The notes: generated by a model not told the origin, from the sequence alone. DNA of 64,000 bases from Candidatus Sulfidibacterium hydrothermale (GCF_020149915.1 NZ_CP083760.1:1984001-2048000); one strand, 5' to 3'. Counted from the first letter of the stretch, positions 19,441 to 29,268 are shown. Program-made: numbers and translations.

Positions 19441-20595
19441 ATGATACTTTTTGAAAAGAAAAATAGGACTCATCTGGAACCAGCATTACATAATGAAAAT
19501 TTATATGATTATTATGACCGTTCTGCGAGGAAAGATGTATCAAAGGTTCGTGATGTTTTAAATGAATGGTTTGAATGCTATCCAGAAACCGAAAAACATG
19601 AATTGAAAAGTAGGTTTAAAAAAACTTTCTCAAGCGCGTTTTATGAGTTATTTATTTTCTCATTATTTAAAAATCAAGGATTTGCAATAATTATTCATCC
19701 CAAAGTACCAAGTTCAAACAAAAGACCAGATTTTCTATTAAAAAAAGATGATATTGAATTTTACCTTGAAGCAAAAGAAGCAAGAGATAAAACAATTAAA
19801 CAAGAGGCACACCAAAGACGAATAAATCAAATATATGATTCTTTGAATAAAATCAAATCGCCAAACTTCTTTTTAAGAATTGAAAAATTAATTTTAAAAA
19901 ATGAAAGACAGCCTTCAACAAAAAAAATTATATCAAGTATTGAAAGTGAATTAAAAAAAATTGACCCAGATAAAGTTACAGAACTCATACAAAATTTTGG
20001 CTTTGATGGTAGTCCTCGAATACAAATTGAAGATATTAACTTAAAATTGGTTGTTTCTTTAATACCTAAAGACCCGGAATACAGAGATAAAGGTGGCATG
20101 CCAATTGGAGCTTATCCTTTTGAAGTCTATTGGGGAGGAGCGGAAGATTCAATTAAAAACTCATTTTCAAAAAAAGCCAAGAGATATGGGAAATTAGATA
20201 AGCCATATATAATTTGTATAAACGCAATCGGTTCTAGGTTTAGTGGTGAATATGACGTTGGGAATGCTGTCTGGGGTTCTATCGCATTATCATGGTCGAA
20301 TGACCCAAATAATAAAGATGAAAAACTCGTGAGACAGAAAGATGGTCTATTTTTTAGCGATAACGGGCCAATCTTTCAGAATGTTAGTGGAATATTGATA
20401 ACTTATGCAATGGAGTTCAATATACCAGTTTCTAAGTATTGGTTTATTAAACATCCTTTCTCAAATCATGACTTAGATTTTAGTCATTTCGAAATGACAT
20501 ATCAATATGCTAAGAATGATAAGATTAATATAAATCAAGGTAAATCAATAGGCGAAATTTTGAATATAGAGACTAATTGGTTAGAAGATGAATAG
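19441..20595 (+). CDS. Possible PD-(D/E)XK nuclease, unknown family
   Basis: 384 residues. KRPDFLLKKDDIEFYLEAKEA (near 98-118) shows the PD, then E-x-K order of the PD-(D/E)XK nuclease core. The rest is not recognised. Sole gene of its cassette, ATG 34 bp after the attC core. A restriction-like role is inferred from the motif and setting. Confidence 0.6.
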   Translation: MILFEKKNRTHLEPALHNENLYDYYDRSARKDVSKVRDVLNEWFECYPETEKHELKSRFKKTFSSAFYELFIFSLFKNQGFAIIIHPKVPSSNKRPDFLLKKDDIEFYLEAKEARDKTIKQEAHQRRINQIYDSLNKIKSPNFFLRIEKLILKNERQPSTKKIISSIESELKKIDPDKVTELIQNFGFDGSPRIQIEDINLKLVVSLIPKDPEYRDKGGMPIGAYPFEVYWGGAEDSIKNSFSKKAKRYGKLDKPYIICINAIGSRFSGEYDVGNAVWGSIALSWSNDPNNKDEKLVRQKDGLFFSDNGPIFQNVSGILITYAMEFNIPVSKYWFIKHPFSNHDLDFSHFEMTYQYAKNDKININQGKSIGEILNIETNWLEDE

Positions 20596-20605
20596 AAAGT
20601 ACTGC

Positions 20606-20735
20606 TTACAACAACACCTATGCGTTATGCCGCAATCTGTTGTAAATAAATCGATTAAGCATTAAATGAAGAAAATTGTAAATACGAAAATTAAACAATA
20701 AAAAAGCGGCACATCGCATAGCCACACCGTTGGCA
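20606..20735 (+). other. attC site 21 (family D)
   Basis: Cores TTACAAC and GTTGGCA. Arms CACCTATGCGTTATGCCGC and GCGGCACATCGCATAGCC, then ACACCGTT. Confidence 0.88.
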
Positions 20736-20770
20736 ATAATGTAAAGAAAAGGATAAAAAAAACAATAATT

Positions 20771-21589
20771 ATGAAACGGTATTTTATTTTTCTCACTTTA
20801 ATTTTTACACTTTTTTCATGCAGTAGTAATAATAACTACGAAATATTAAAAGAGCAAACGAATAATAATGTTTGTCGATTGCAAATAAAATTAGATAAAA
20901 AAATCACGAAAAATGAATTAACTAAACTGGCAAAAGAATTACGAAAAAGCAGAAAAAATTATGATAAATTATGGATTTCATTTTATCTTCCTGAATTATT
21001 ACCGGATAAAGGTGGAAATGGAGCATGGGCAATCGCAAATTTTACACCACATTTAAATGTAGAAATATTAGGCGAAGATAAACCTGCAGAAGGCTATACA
21101 AAAAAAGAATTAAAGTTTCCAAAATATAAAACTGTCATGGACATGTTAAGAGATGCCCAAGACTTTAAGGGGGAATGTTTAAAGAAGATATCTAAAAAAG
21201 GCGAACCTTTACATATAAGAGTATCAACAGAATTCTTGACACAAGAAAGTATTGCAAACATGAAAGAACAGGTTAAAAGAGATATTGTATATGTTGTTTT
21301 TCAGTCATTTGCAGAAACAAGTATTAATAAGATAACAGTAACATCAATTCCAATTGTAAGGAAATCATTTAATCCTAATGTTGCTTATGATGGGAAATTA
21401 AAAGAAAATTTAAAACAAACGGTTACTGTAACTCGGGGAAAAGCAATAGAAATATTAAAAAAATATTTACAAACGAGCTCTTTTCAAGATTTATATCAAC
21501 TAAAAGGAACTCTTTACTTACCAAATGCCAAATTTAATAGATTGCAGTTTAGTGAACTTAACAATGTTTTTAGAGACTTAAAATATTAG
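20771..21589 (+). CDS. Lipoprotein of unknown function
   Basis: 272 residues. MKRYFIFLTLIFTLFSC is a lipoprotein signal peptide, lipid-modified at C17. The mature part is soluble and Lys-rich with no recognised domain. SSNNN follows the cysteine as a flexible tether. It is the clearest envelope protein among the cassette genes. Confidence 0.7.
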   Translation: MKRYFIFLTLIFTLFSCSSNNNYEILKEQTNNNVCRLQIKLDKKITKNELTKLAKELRKSRKNYDKLWISFYLPELLPDKGGNGAWAIANFTPHLNVEILGEDKPAEGYTKKELKFPKYKTVMDMLRDAQDFKGECLKKISKKGEPLHIRVSTEFLTQESIANMKEQVKRDIVYVVFQSFAETSINKITVTSIPIVRKSFNPNVAYDGKLKENLKQTVTVTRGKAIEILKKYLQTSSFQDLYQLKGTLYLPNAKFNRLQFSELNNVFRDLKY

Positions 21590-21599
21590 GAAACACTAT

Positions 21600-21731
21600 T
21601 GCCAACAACACCTATGCGTTATGCCGCAGTGTATTTTAAATAAGATGATTAATCAGTAAACGAATATAATTGTAAAACAGAAAGATAAATCAACAAAATT
21701 GCGGCACATCGCATAGCTACACACGTTGGCA
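21600..21731 (+). other. attC site 22 (family D)
   Basis: Cores TGCCAAC and GTTGGCA; spacer differs from site 21. Confidence 0.88.
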
Positions 21732-22116
21732 GTCATGCCCACCGGCGGGTAATCATTCGTTCTTTGGGGCTGTCTTGCGCAGCTTGCTTTTGAAAAATTA
21801 GTTTTCATAAGACACATCTGTAAACAAGATGTTTACGTTGCAGCAAGCTGCTCAGGCCACAGGACAATTTTGGGAAATGGCTTGCGTGACGGAAGGTCGA
21901 GTTCTTCCGGATTCTTCGTTTCGGGATTTCGCACGCAAGGGCAGGAGTAAGGCGGCGTAATCATTTTTGCAGGTTGAAATCAATTATGCGTTGTTTGGAA
22001 AATTTTCATTCAAAATAGGGAAGATGTTCATTCATAAACGAAAATCTGGGAAATGATGTTGCAAAAATACTTCCGCCGCCTTCTGCTGGTTTCCGTACTG
22101 CCGTTGGGACACGTTC
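21726..22116 (+). repeat. Repeated non-coding cassette, copy 5
   Basis: First of three copies in tandem. Starts GTTGGC, ends GCCAAC. Confidence 0.8.
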
Positions 22117-22249
22117 AGCCAACAGCGGCTCATAGTGCATGCCGCAAATTGTACTAAAATTGAAAATAAATCGTAAATTTGAAATATTTGTAAACAGAGA
22201 AGATTATGAAAACCAATTGCGGCACGCACCATAGCCGCACCCGTTAGCA
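22117..22249 (+). other. attC site 23 (family B)
   Basis: Closes non-coding cassette copy 5. Cores AGCCAAC and GTTAGCA. Confidence 0.9.
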
Positions 22250-22635
22250 GTCATGCCCACCGGCGGGCAATCATTCGTTCTTTGGGGCTGTCTTGCGCAG
22301 CTTGCTATTAGAAAAATTAGTTTTCATAAGACACATCTGTAAACAAGATGTTTACGTTGTAGCAAGCTGCTCTGGCCGCAGAACAATTTGGGGAAATGGC
22401 TTGCGTGACGGAAGGTCGAGTTCTTCAGAATATTTTGTTTCGGGATTTCGCACGCAAGGGCAGGAGTAAGGCGGCGTAATCATTTTTGCAGGTTGAAATC
22501 AATTATGCGTTGTTTGAAAAATTTTCATTCAAAATAGGGAAGATGTTCATTCATAAACGAAAACCTGGGAAATGATGTTGCAAAAATACTTCCGCCGCCT
22601 TCTGCTGGTTTCCGTACTGCCGTTGGGACACGTTC
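22244..22635 (+). repeat. Repeated non-coding cassette, copy 6
   Basis: Second tandem copy. Starts GTTAGC, ends GCTAAC. It shares the CTTCAGA hairpin variant with copy 3. Confidence 0.8.
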
Positions 22636-22768
22636 AGCTAACAGCGGCTCATAGTGCATGCCGCAAATTGTGCTGAATTTGAAAATTAATTGTAAATTTG
22701 AGAATATTTGTAAACAGAAAGATTATGAAAACCAAATGCGGCACGCACCATAGCCGCACCCGTTAGCA
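22636..22768 (+). other. attC site 24 (family B)
   Basis: Closes non-coding cassette copy 6. Cores AGCTAAC and GTTAGCA. Confidence 0.9.
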
Positions 22769-23153
22769 GTCATGCCCACCGGCGGGCAATCATTCGTTCT
22801 TTGGGGCTGTCTTGCGCAGCTTGCTTTTGAAAAATTAATTTTCATAAGACACATCTGTAAACAAGATGTTTACGTTGCAGCAAGCTGCTCAGGCCACAGA
22901 ACAATTTGGGGAAATGGCTTGCGTGACGGAAGGTCGAGTTCTTCCGGATTCTTCGTTTCGGGATTTCGCACGCAAGGGCAGGAGTAAGGCGGCGTAATCA
23001 TTTTTGCAGGTTGAAATCAATTATGCGTTGTTTGAAAAATTTTCATTCAAAATAGGGAAGATGCTCATTCATAAACGAAAACCTGGGAAATGATGTTGCA
23101 AAAATACTTCCGCCGCCTTCTGTAGGTTTCCGTACTGCCGTTGGGACACGTTC
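22763..23153 (+). repeat. Repeated non-coding cassette, copy 7
   Basis: Third tandem copy. Starts GTTAGC, ends GCTAAC. It lacks the early TGA of some copies, which opens a 71-codon frame that is not kept elsewhere. Confidence 0.8.
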
Positions 23154-23287
23154 AGCTAACAGCGGCTCATAGTGCATGCCGCAAATTGTGCTGAATTTGA
23201 AAATTAATTGTAAATTTGAGAATATTTGTAAACAGAGAAGATTATGAAAACCAATTGCGGCACGCACCATAGCCGCACCCGTTAGGC
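23154..23287 (+). other. attC site 25 (family B)
   Basis: Closes non-coding cassette copy 7. Cores AGCTAAC and GTTAGGC. Confidence 0.9.
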
Positions 23288-23300
23288 ATTATTAAATGAA

Positions 23301-23921
23301 ATGATACAAACCGAATACATAGAACTTAATAAAGAGAATCGGAACATATTAATAAATCGGCTTAATGAGACAAAGAAGATTCTTGATATTAAGTATAAAA
23401 AATATACAGTTTTTTTATTGACAATTATTGAACTGGGAATCTTGTTTCTAATTTATTTATACGAAGACTACAGTTTTTCCATCATTCTTAAACTTTTGAC
23501 AGTATTGCCTCTTTGGTTAATTATATCCATAACATATTTACACTTTCAAAAAAGACTTCCTGCATGGCGACTCAATAGATTCTATACTAGAATTTTGAAA
23601 GCGAATAAATATCCTGTTACAAGAATTATTTCAAAGCACTGTAAAGCAATAACTGACAGTGGTATTGATTATAATATTTTTGATATTGGACAAAATAAAA
23701 TTGCAGTAATAAGACTACAAGACTTTGCTATTGATTTTAAAGATTTTCCCAATAATGATTTTTTAGTTCCGCAAAAAAACTTGTTTGAAATTGTAGGAAA
23801 AAGAATAATAACAAAAGGTAATAAAATCAATTGCCATAAGACTTATGATAAAACATTTCAAAAATATATTAATGCAATGTACATGACGGATGTTGGAAAA
23901 ATATTGATATTGAAAGAGTAA
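23301..23921 (+). CDS. Two-helix membrane protein, unknown function
   Basis: 206 residues. A hydrophobic pair lies at about 34-82 (FLLTIIELGILFLIYLY and ILKLLTVLPLWLIISITYL), followed by a soluble domain of about 120 residues. No family recognised. Start ATG 23301 chosen; another ATG five bases upstream is out of frame. Confidence 0.65.
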   Translation: MIQTEYIELNKENRNILINRLNETKKILDIKYKKYTVFLLTIIELGILFLIYLYEDYSFSIILKLLTVLPLWLIISITYLHFQKRLPAWRLNRFYTRILKANKYPVTRIISKHCKAITDSGIDYNIFDIGQNKIAVIRLQDFAIDFKDFPNNDFLVPQKNLFEIVGKRIITKGNKINCHKTYDKTFQKYINAMYMTDVGKILILKE

Positions 23922-23925
23922 CAAT

Positions 23926-24058
23926 GCCTAACATCGGCTATGCTTCATGCCGCAAATTGTACTTAAACTGAAAATAAATCGTAAATTTGAGAATGTTTAC
24001 AAACAGAAAAATTATGAAAACCAAATCGCGGCACATCGCATAGCCCTGCACGTTGGCG
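23926..24058 (+). other. attC site 26 (family A)
   Basis: Cores GCCTAAC and GTTGGCG. Right arm GCGGCACATCGCATAGCCC. Confidence 0.9.
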
Positions 24059-24080
24059 TTAATTAGAAAAAAACTGAAAT

Positions 24081-24478
24081 AATGGAAAATATAAATTCGA
24101 TCGACATAAACTTTGGGACAAGCACTGTAAGTTTAAAACATTGTGTTGAACTTTTTATTGATGAACAAAAAGAGAGATTTTCATATTTTTAAGATTGGCT
24201 AAACGTTGAAAACATGTATCATTATGATGATAATTTGTTCTATGTTGATAGTGAATCAATGATAAATGGAAACTTGAAAAGGTAATAAATGATAATGGAA
24301 AAAGAAAAGCAAGTAAAAAATTTGACCTCAGGAATGGAAAAAATGAAATCGTTTGTGTTTGTAAATGTAAGACCTTTAATCCAATAACGCATACATTTGA
24401 TAAAATTGAATATTTACCTTTTAAGTTTTTGCATAAACTATTAAAAAACAAAATGTTAATTCCCGCTAAAAAATAAGA
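24081..24478 (+). pseudogene. Decayed gene of unknown function
   Basis: A frame from ATG 24081 (MENINSIDINFG) meets a TAA at 24190, continues sensibly (DWLNVENMYHYDDN), then needs a frame change near 24283 to continue as VINDNGKRKASKKFDL to the stop at 24476-24478. At least two inactivating changes. First of three reading frames in this cassette. Confidence 0.5.
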
Positions 24479-24480
24479 AA

Positions 24481-24942
24481 ATGAAAGACTTAGAATTCCT
24501 TGCAGAGAAAGCGAAAGAATTATTAGATCGACAAATTGAATCATATCGGTCAAATCATACCAAAGCAGGAAGCATTATAGGTATTTCAGCGATTTTTTTA
24601 CCTGTATTTATTTTTATAATTGAAAAATCTTCTTCAATTATTCAAATTCTTTCAGTAATACCACTAATCCTTTTTGGAATCTCTCTTTTTATAATGATTC
24701 GAGTTTTACGTTCAAGACCACTTGACCAAGGATTTAGGCCTGAGAAATTTGATGACCTTGTCAATAAAAATTATGAAGATATTCTATTATATGAAATTGG
24801 AGCAAAAAGAGACTCATTTAGAGATAATGAGATTATTTCAGAAAAACAAAATATTAGATTTAATAGCGGATTAATTATTACAATTATAGCAATAGCATTT
24901 TCAATATTACTATTGTTTGGCAATATTTTCATTAATAATTAA
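24481..24942 (+). CDS. Small membrane protein, unknown function
   Basis: 153 residues with helices at about 25-45, 50-72 and 130-150 around a charged middle part (DQGFRPEKFDDLVNKNYEDIL). It starts two bases after the decayed gene, so they were probably co-translated. Confidence 0.6.
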   Translation: MKDLEFLAEKAKELLDRQIESYRSNHTKAGSIIGISAIFLPVFIFIIEKSSSIIQILSVIPLILFGISLFIMIRVLRSRPLDQGFRPEKFDDLVNKNYEDILLYEIGAKRDSFRDNEIISEKQNIRFNSGLIITIIAIAFSILLLFGNIFINN

Positions 24943-24954
24943 AATAATTTTACA

Positions 24955-25092
24955 ATGGGAGAAAAAGACAAAAAAGAAACAACAACTTCTTCTGACGTGA
25001 AAAAGAAAAGAGTAATTCCGTCAGTTCCGAAAGAAGACAGAATACAACTGAATGAAGGTGTTGAACCAAAAACAAAAGGTGGAAAGAAATAA
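24955..25092 (+). CDS. 45-residue basic peptide, unknown function
   Basis: Short ORF starting MGEKDKKETTTSSDVKKKR and ending KGGKK, 12 bp after the preceding stop and just before the attC. Lys-rich and probably unstructured. Position and compact spacing suggest a real third gene of the cassette, but with this composition it could be chance. Confidence 0.4.
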   Translation: MGEKDKKETTTSSDVKKKRVIPSVPKEDRIQLNEGVEPKTKGGKK

Positions 25093-25096
25093 CTAA

Positions 25097-25226
25097 CGCC
25101 AACAACACCTATGCGTTATGCCGCAATCTATTGTAAATAAATCGATTAAGCATTAAATGAAGAAAATTGTAAATACGAAAATTAAACAATAAAAAAGCGG
25201 CACATCGCATAGCCACACCGTTAGGT
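25097..25226 (+). other. attC site 27 (family D)
   Basis: Cores CGCCAAC and GTTAGGT; almost the same body as site 21. Confidence 0.88.
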
Positions 25227-25242
25227 AGCATATTAAGGAAAA

Positions 25243-26238
25243 ATGATTGACACAAAATCACTTAAGGAATTAGATAATCGAAGTGCATCTGCATTTATAC
25301 AATTGCTTAAGGAAATATCAAAGAAGAAAACCACACTTTATCTTGGTGCAGGAGTATCTGCATCATCTGGAATACCAACTTGGAATCAATTAATCGAGCA
25401 GATTTGTTCAACCTTTTTTTATCATTGGGAATTTTCGGAAGACAACGGAAATGATAAGATTCCAAAAAACCTATCTATTGCTTTTTGGGAAAACTTTTTT
25501 TGGAGTAATGAATCAAAGAACTTATCAAAAATATTAGCAAAAGAGAATCCTATTAATATTGCAGAACAAATAAAAAGCAGGATTCGTCCAATAGACTGGA
25601 TTTACTTAGTTAGAAAATTGTTGTACTATCAACATGACTTAAAACCGTCAACTCTCATTTCTGAGATTACCGAATTATTCTCTTCAGAATATATAAATAC
25701 AGTGCTTACAAGTAATTATGACGATTTACTGGAAAAACAATTAAAAGCCAAAGGAATCAAGTGTAAGTCTATCGTATTTAAACCATTCAAAAAAGATGAT
25801 GGTAAGGTTGTAATTCATCCACATGGAATTTTACCGATTGAGGGAGGTGAAAAAACAAAAATAATTTTCACAGAGAGTGAATACATTGAAGAATTTTCTA
25901 AACCTTATTCTTGGACAAATCTCATACAATTAAATGAATTCAATCAAAGTACATGCTTATTTATTGGAACATCATTTACAGATATAAATCTGGTGAAACT
26001 ATTAAGGATTAGTAGGGGGCAAACAAAGAATATGCATTACGCATTTATATTTAATGACCCCAATAAGGATGATAAAATTAAAGAGTTGTTTTATAATTAT
26101 CTGTACGATTTAGGAATTAAGGTAATTCTAATACCAATGGAAAACAGTTCAGATTTTAGCAAATTACCAAAATATATAAAACTAATAAATGAATTTTTAA
26201 GAGATAAGAATCATGAATTAAGAAAATACGCTACCTAA
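25243..26238 (+). CDS. SIR2-family protein
   Basis: 331 residues. SIR2 motifs: LGAGVSASSGIP (GAG at 35-37), TSNYDDLLE (N158, D160), and HPHGILP (H192/H194), the likely catalytic histidine region. Sirtuin-like domains of this type hydrolyse NAD in anti-phage systems and block growth of infected cells. The stop codon lies inside the attC core, so the gene fills its cassette. No partner gene in the cassette. Confidence 0.8.
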   Translation: MIDTKSLKELDNRSASAFIQLLKEISKKKTTLYLGAGVSASSGIPTWNQLIEQICSTFFYHWEFSEDNGNDKIPKNLSIAFWENFFWSNESKNLSKILAKENPINIAEQIKSRIRPIDWIYLVRKLLYYQHDLKPSTLISEITELFSSEYINTVLTSNYDDLLEKQLKAKGIKCKSIVFKPFKKDDGKVVIHPHGILPIEGGEKTKIIFTESEYIEEFSKPYSWTNLIQLNEFNQSTCLFIGTSFTDINLVKLLRISRGQTKNMHYAFIFNDPNKDDKIKELFYNYLYDLGIKVILIPMENSSDFSKLPKYIKLINEFLRDKNHELRKYAT

Positions 26239-26366
26239 CAGCGGCTCATAGTGCATGCCGCAAATTGTACTTAAATTGAAAATAAATCGTAAATTTGAGA
26301 ATATTTGTAAACAGAGAAAATTTTGAAAACCAATTGCGGCACGCACCATAGCCGCACCCGTTATGG
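26233..26366 (+). other. attC site 28 (family B)
   Basis: Cores ACCTAAC and GTTATGG. The last intact site before the insertion-sequence region. Confidence 0.9.
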
Positions 26367-26389
26367 GCAAGCTTAAAGACAAAAAAATA

Positions 26390-26929
26390 ATGACAAAAAT
26401 TAGATTTGCAACATTCCCAAGAACAATAAAACCAAAAGACTTTTCACTGGAAGTGGTAAAGGTTTTTGAAAAGCACTACAAAAATATTTCAACAGTAGAA
26501 TTACCCAAAGGGCTTGATAGCGATACAGTTTTATCCATAGTAAGAAATGACCTTGAGCAAATTGGTTTTGAAATTGAGAAAGGTAAAAAGAAAGATGAGA
26601 AAATTTATAGACCTGTATTTTTTGGTGAAAATGCTCAGGCAACTGTAAAATATGAAATTGACGGATTTCACAATGATTGGAAATGCGGTCTTGAAGTAGA
26701 AGCTGGAAGAGCCTGGATGGGGAATGCCGTTTATAGAGATATTGTTCAAAGCCTAGTAATGGTAGAGTTAGAACATTTAATACTAGCTGTACCACAAACC
26801 TATAAATACAAATCAAAAGGAAAAGACCTTATTAGTCGAGATTATGAAAACGCAAGAAATTTAATAGACACGATTTACAATCATTCAAGATTTCAACTTC
26901 CATACGACTTAACTTTAATCGGATATTAA
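26390..26929 (+). CDS. BglII-like restriction endonuclease-type protein
   Basis: About 179 residues. KYEIDGFHNDWKCGLEVEAGRAWMGNAVYRDI resembles the D...E-x-E core region of BglII-type PD-(D/E)XK restriction enzymes; no methylase is next to it. I start at ATG 26390; an ATG at 26363 inside the attC core would add nine residues. First of two genes of a cassette whose right end has been lost. Confidence 0.55.
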   Translation: MTKIRFATFPRTIKPKDFSLEVVKVFEKHYKNISTVELPKGLDSDTVLSIVRNDLEQIGFEIEKGKKKDEKIYRPVFFGENAQATVKYEIDGFHNDWKCGLEVEAGRAWMGNAVYRDIVQSLVMVELEHLILAVPQTYKYKSKGKDLISRDYENARNLIDTIYNHSRFQLPYDLTLIGY

Positions 26930-26973
26930 AAAAATAGGATAGCAAAACCAATTTGCAAACAAAAACAAGATTA

Positions 26974-27539
26974 ATGGAAAATACAATATTCTTTGGAAAT
27001 GGAATAAATAGACTTTCAGCAAGTAATATTTCTTGGGATGATATTCTTAAAAAAATAAAAGGTTTAAGAATGTTTGATGATGACACATTGCCAAATACAA
27101 TGACCTATGAGAGAATTATACTTGAGAAACCAAGCATCCATAAAGACATACTTTATGATGAATTTGAAGTAAAGAAAAATATTGCTGATTTAATGAAAAG
27201 TATCGGAACACATAGATTCTATAATGAAATGTATGATTTAGATGTTCAGCACTATTTAACAACGAACTATGATTATGCATTCATAAATACAATATTGGAA
27301 AGAAATGATATAAATACGCCAATTTTTGAATACAGTAGTGAAGATGTTTATAGCGTAAGGCGATTAAAAAGAATTTCAAATAAAAAACAGCACAAGAAAC
27401 ACTTTTGGCAAATTCACGGAGAAATAAGGAAACCTGCAACAATAATGTTGGGATTAGACCACTACTGTGGCTCAATTGGTAAAATTGACAGTTACATAAA
27501 AGGTGGGTATTCGTATACTGTTGACAAAAAACAAATTAG
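26974..27539 (+). pseudogene. SIR2-family protein, truncated by an IS
   Basis: The first 189 residues remain: IFFGNGINRLS (nucleotide loop), HYLTTNYDYAF and FWQIHGEI, all SIR2-type motifs. The IS3-family element at 27540 ends the frame. The matching 3' part and the expected closing core GCCCATAAC do not appear in the window. It follows the BglII-like gene by 44 bp, so the two formed a nuclease-SIR2 pair. Confidence 0.65.
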
Positions 27540-27622
27540 TTAACTACTCCCCATCTTTAGACAACTCTTTTACAAAAATAAATTAGATTTTCTTTCTTCG
27601 TTTAATCATATTAAAAGAAAAC

Positions 27623-28435
27623 CTAAGCAGCCTGTTTGAACACTTTTACAGGCATTTTATACGCTAATGACTGATGGGGTCTTTGCGTGTTGTAGAACTC
27701 TATGTAATCTTTAATTTTCTCATATAATTCCAGTCCGTCTTCCGATGGTTCCAAATATAACTTTTCGTATTTTATGTTTCTCCAAAACCTCTCTATAAAA
27801 ATATTATCTATGGCTCGACCTTTACCATCCATACTGAAAGTAATCCCCTTACCGGTTACAAACTCCGTAAATTCTGTTGCTGTAAACTGGCTTCCCTGAT
27901 CGGTATTAATCATTTTAGGTTTGCCATGATCCTTTATGGCTTGCTCCAAAGTCTGTTTGCACCATTGGGTTGTCATGGTATTCGACAATGACCACCCTAC
28001 GATATACCTGCTGTAAAGGTCTATGATGGCAAAAAGGTACATATAACCGTTGCCAACGGGAACATAGGTAATATCCATCGCCCAGACCTGGTTGGAATGG
28101 GTTATTTCTAAATTCCGCAACAAATAGGGAAATACCGTATGGCCTTCCCCCTTATGGGGCTTGCTCGTATTTGGACGTGGGCCGATGGCTTGCAAATCCA
28201 TAAGCCGGTACAATCGTCGTACGCGTTTGGCATTGACCGGATACCCTATGTTTCGCAGATAGGTGGTCATGCGCATGACTCCATAAAAAGGTGTTTTCAT
28301 GTATTGCTTGTCTATCAGCTTCATCAGTTCCTGATTGTAAGAACCCTCTTGTCGGGGAACATAGTAGAAGCTGCTGCGGTTTACTTCTAAAAGTTCGCAT
28401 TGCCGTTTGACGCTTATTTCTTCTTTCCTGTTCAC
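27623..28435 (-). CDS. IS3-family transposase OrfB, copy 1
   Basis: 270 residues with an rve-type integrase core: MDITYVPVGNGYMYLFAIIDLYSR (first D), NTDQGSQFTA (second D), and FIERFWRNIKYE (E). Probably made as an OrfAB fusion, since its frame is open upstream to the A7 run. Confidence 0.9.
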   Translation of the reverse strand: MNRKEEISVKRQCELLEVNRSSFYYVPRQEGSYNQELMKLIDKQYMKTPFYGVMRMTTYLRNIGYPVNAKRVRRLYRLMDLQAIGPRPNTSKPHKGEGHTVFPYLLRNLEITHSNQVWAMDITYVPVGNGYMYLFAIIDLYSRYIVGWSLSNTMTTQWCKQTLEQAIKDHGKPKMINTDQGSQFTATEFTEFVTGKGITFSMDGKGRAIDNIFIERFWRNIKYEKLYLEPSEDGLELYEKIKDYIEFYNTQRPHQSLAYKMPVKVFKQAA

Positions 28436-28458
28436 TTTTTGAAGTTTCGCTTTTCCGG

Positions 28459-28734
28459 CTATTTCCCCAACACTTTTTTTAAGAAGTCAACTTCCATTTG
28501 CAGTTGGCCTACTTTCTTAAACAGGGCTTCTTTCTCTTTTTCAACATCTTCTTTCTTAGTACCCTTTTCAAATACCGATGATGCTGATGATAAAAACTGG
28601 CTCTTCCAGGTAGAAATCTGATTCGGGTGTAATCCGTATTTCCTCCCCAGTTCCTGAATCGTTTCTCTTTCCTGCAGGGCTTCCAATACTACTTTCGTTT
28701 TGAACCTTGATGTGTACTTTTTTCTCTTTTTCAT
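28459..28734 (-). CDS. IS3-family OrfA, copy 1
   Basis: 91 residues from the ATG at 28734: an HTH_8-type DNA-binding domain (YGLHPNQISTWK) and a leucine-zipper-like tail (VEKEKEALFKKVGQLQMEVDFLKKVLGK). Confidence 0.9.
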   Translation of the reverse strand: MKKRKKYTSRFKTKVVLEALQERETIQELGRKYGLHPNQISTWKSQFLSSASSVFEKGTKKEDVEKEKEALFKKVGQLQMEVDFLKKVLGK

Positions 28735-28796
28735 AACAACAAGTTTAATCAATTTTTCTAACTTAACTCGTTGTCCAGTTTTTGGGGTGTATTATA

Positions 28797-29225
28797 CCTT
28801 TGAGTTGTTTTTTCTGGTTTTAATTTAATTCTATAATGTGTTGCCCAATAACCAGAGAATCTTTTTTCATATTTTGGTGAATGAGTTGTGTTCGGAAATT
28901 TTTTCTTCTGTACTACTCTAAATAATTCTTTTATTATTTCATCAAGTATATCTCTTTCCGACGGGAAATATAATGATACTCTTATTCCTGCTAAGTCAAT
29001 AATATCCTTATAAATGTCATTAACAGTTTTATATTTTTTATCTTCAATTCGTTTGTTTAATTTTTCTTTTAGTCTATCTGGCTTTTTAGCTCTATGTGTT
29101 ACAATTGCTTTAATGCCACGTTTTGCCAATTCATCTTCAATCTTTGTAGCTATAATAAAGGATAGCTTTTGATAAAAATCAAATTCCTTATTGTAACGTT
29201 TTATAAAATTATCTATTACTGACAT
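28797..29225 (-). pseudogene. RelA/SpoT-domain protein, 3' end lost
   Basis: 143 residues remain. THRAKKPDRLKEKL, DIIDLAGIRVSLYFPSE and YWATHYRIKL match the nucleotidyl-transferase domain of RelA/SpoT-like enzymes, which make (p)ppGpp or related products; small stand-alone ones act as toxins in defence (ToxSAS/CapRel). The C-terminus was removed at the IS3 boundary. It lies in the inverted block and starts 26 bp after the attC core. Confidence 0.65.
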
Positions 29226-29268
29226 GTCAAATTGCTTTTATAAATATTGTTGCCAACGTGCAGGGCTA

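Larger units (their letters stand above)
27540..28796 (-). mobile_element. IS3-family element, copy 1
   Basis: 1257 bp, identical in length to three other copies. Ends TTAACTACTCCCC and GGGGTGTATTATA, with imperfect terminal repeats. It carries orfA and orfB overlapping by a probable -1 frameshift at an A7 run. No matching flanks (TAG left, CCT right), so it no longer sits in its original duplicated target: it joins a SIR2 gene to a RelA/SpoT gene of the opposite strand. Confidence 0.9.

Noticed and set aside
22772-22987. A 71-codon plus-strand ORF in non-coding copy 7
   Set aside because: Other copies have TGA at the eleventh codon, so the frame is not conserved.
28152-28400. Other-frame ORFs of about 82 codons repeated in each IS3-family copy
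   Set aside because: They overlap orfB entirely and recur only because the IS copies are identical.
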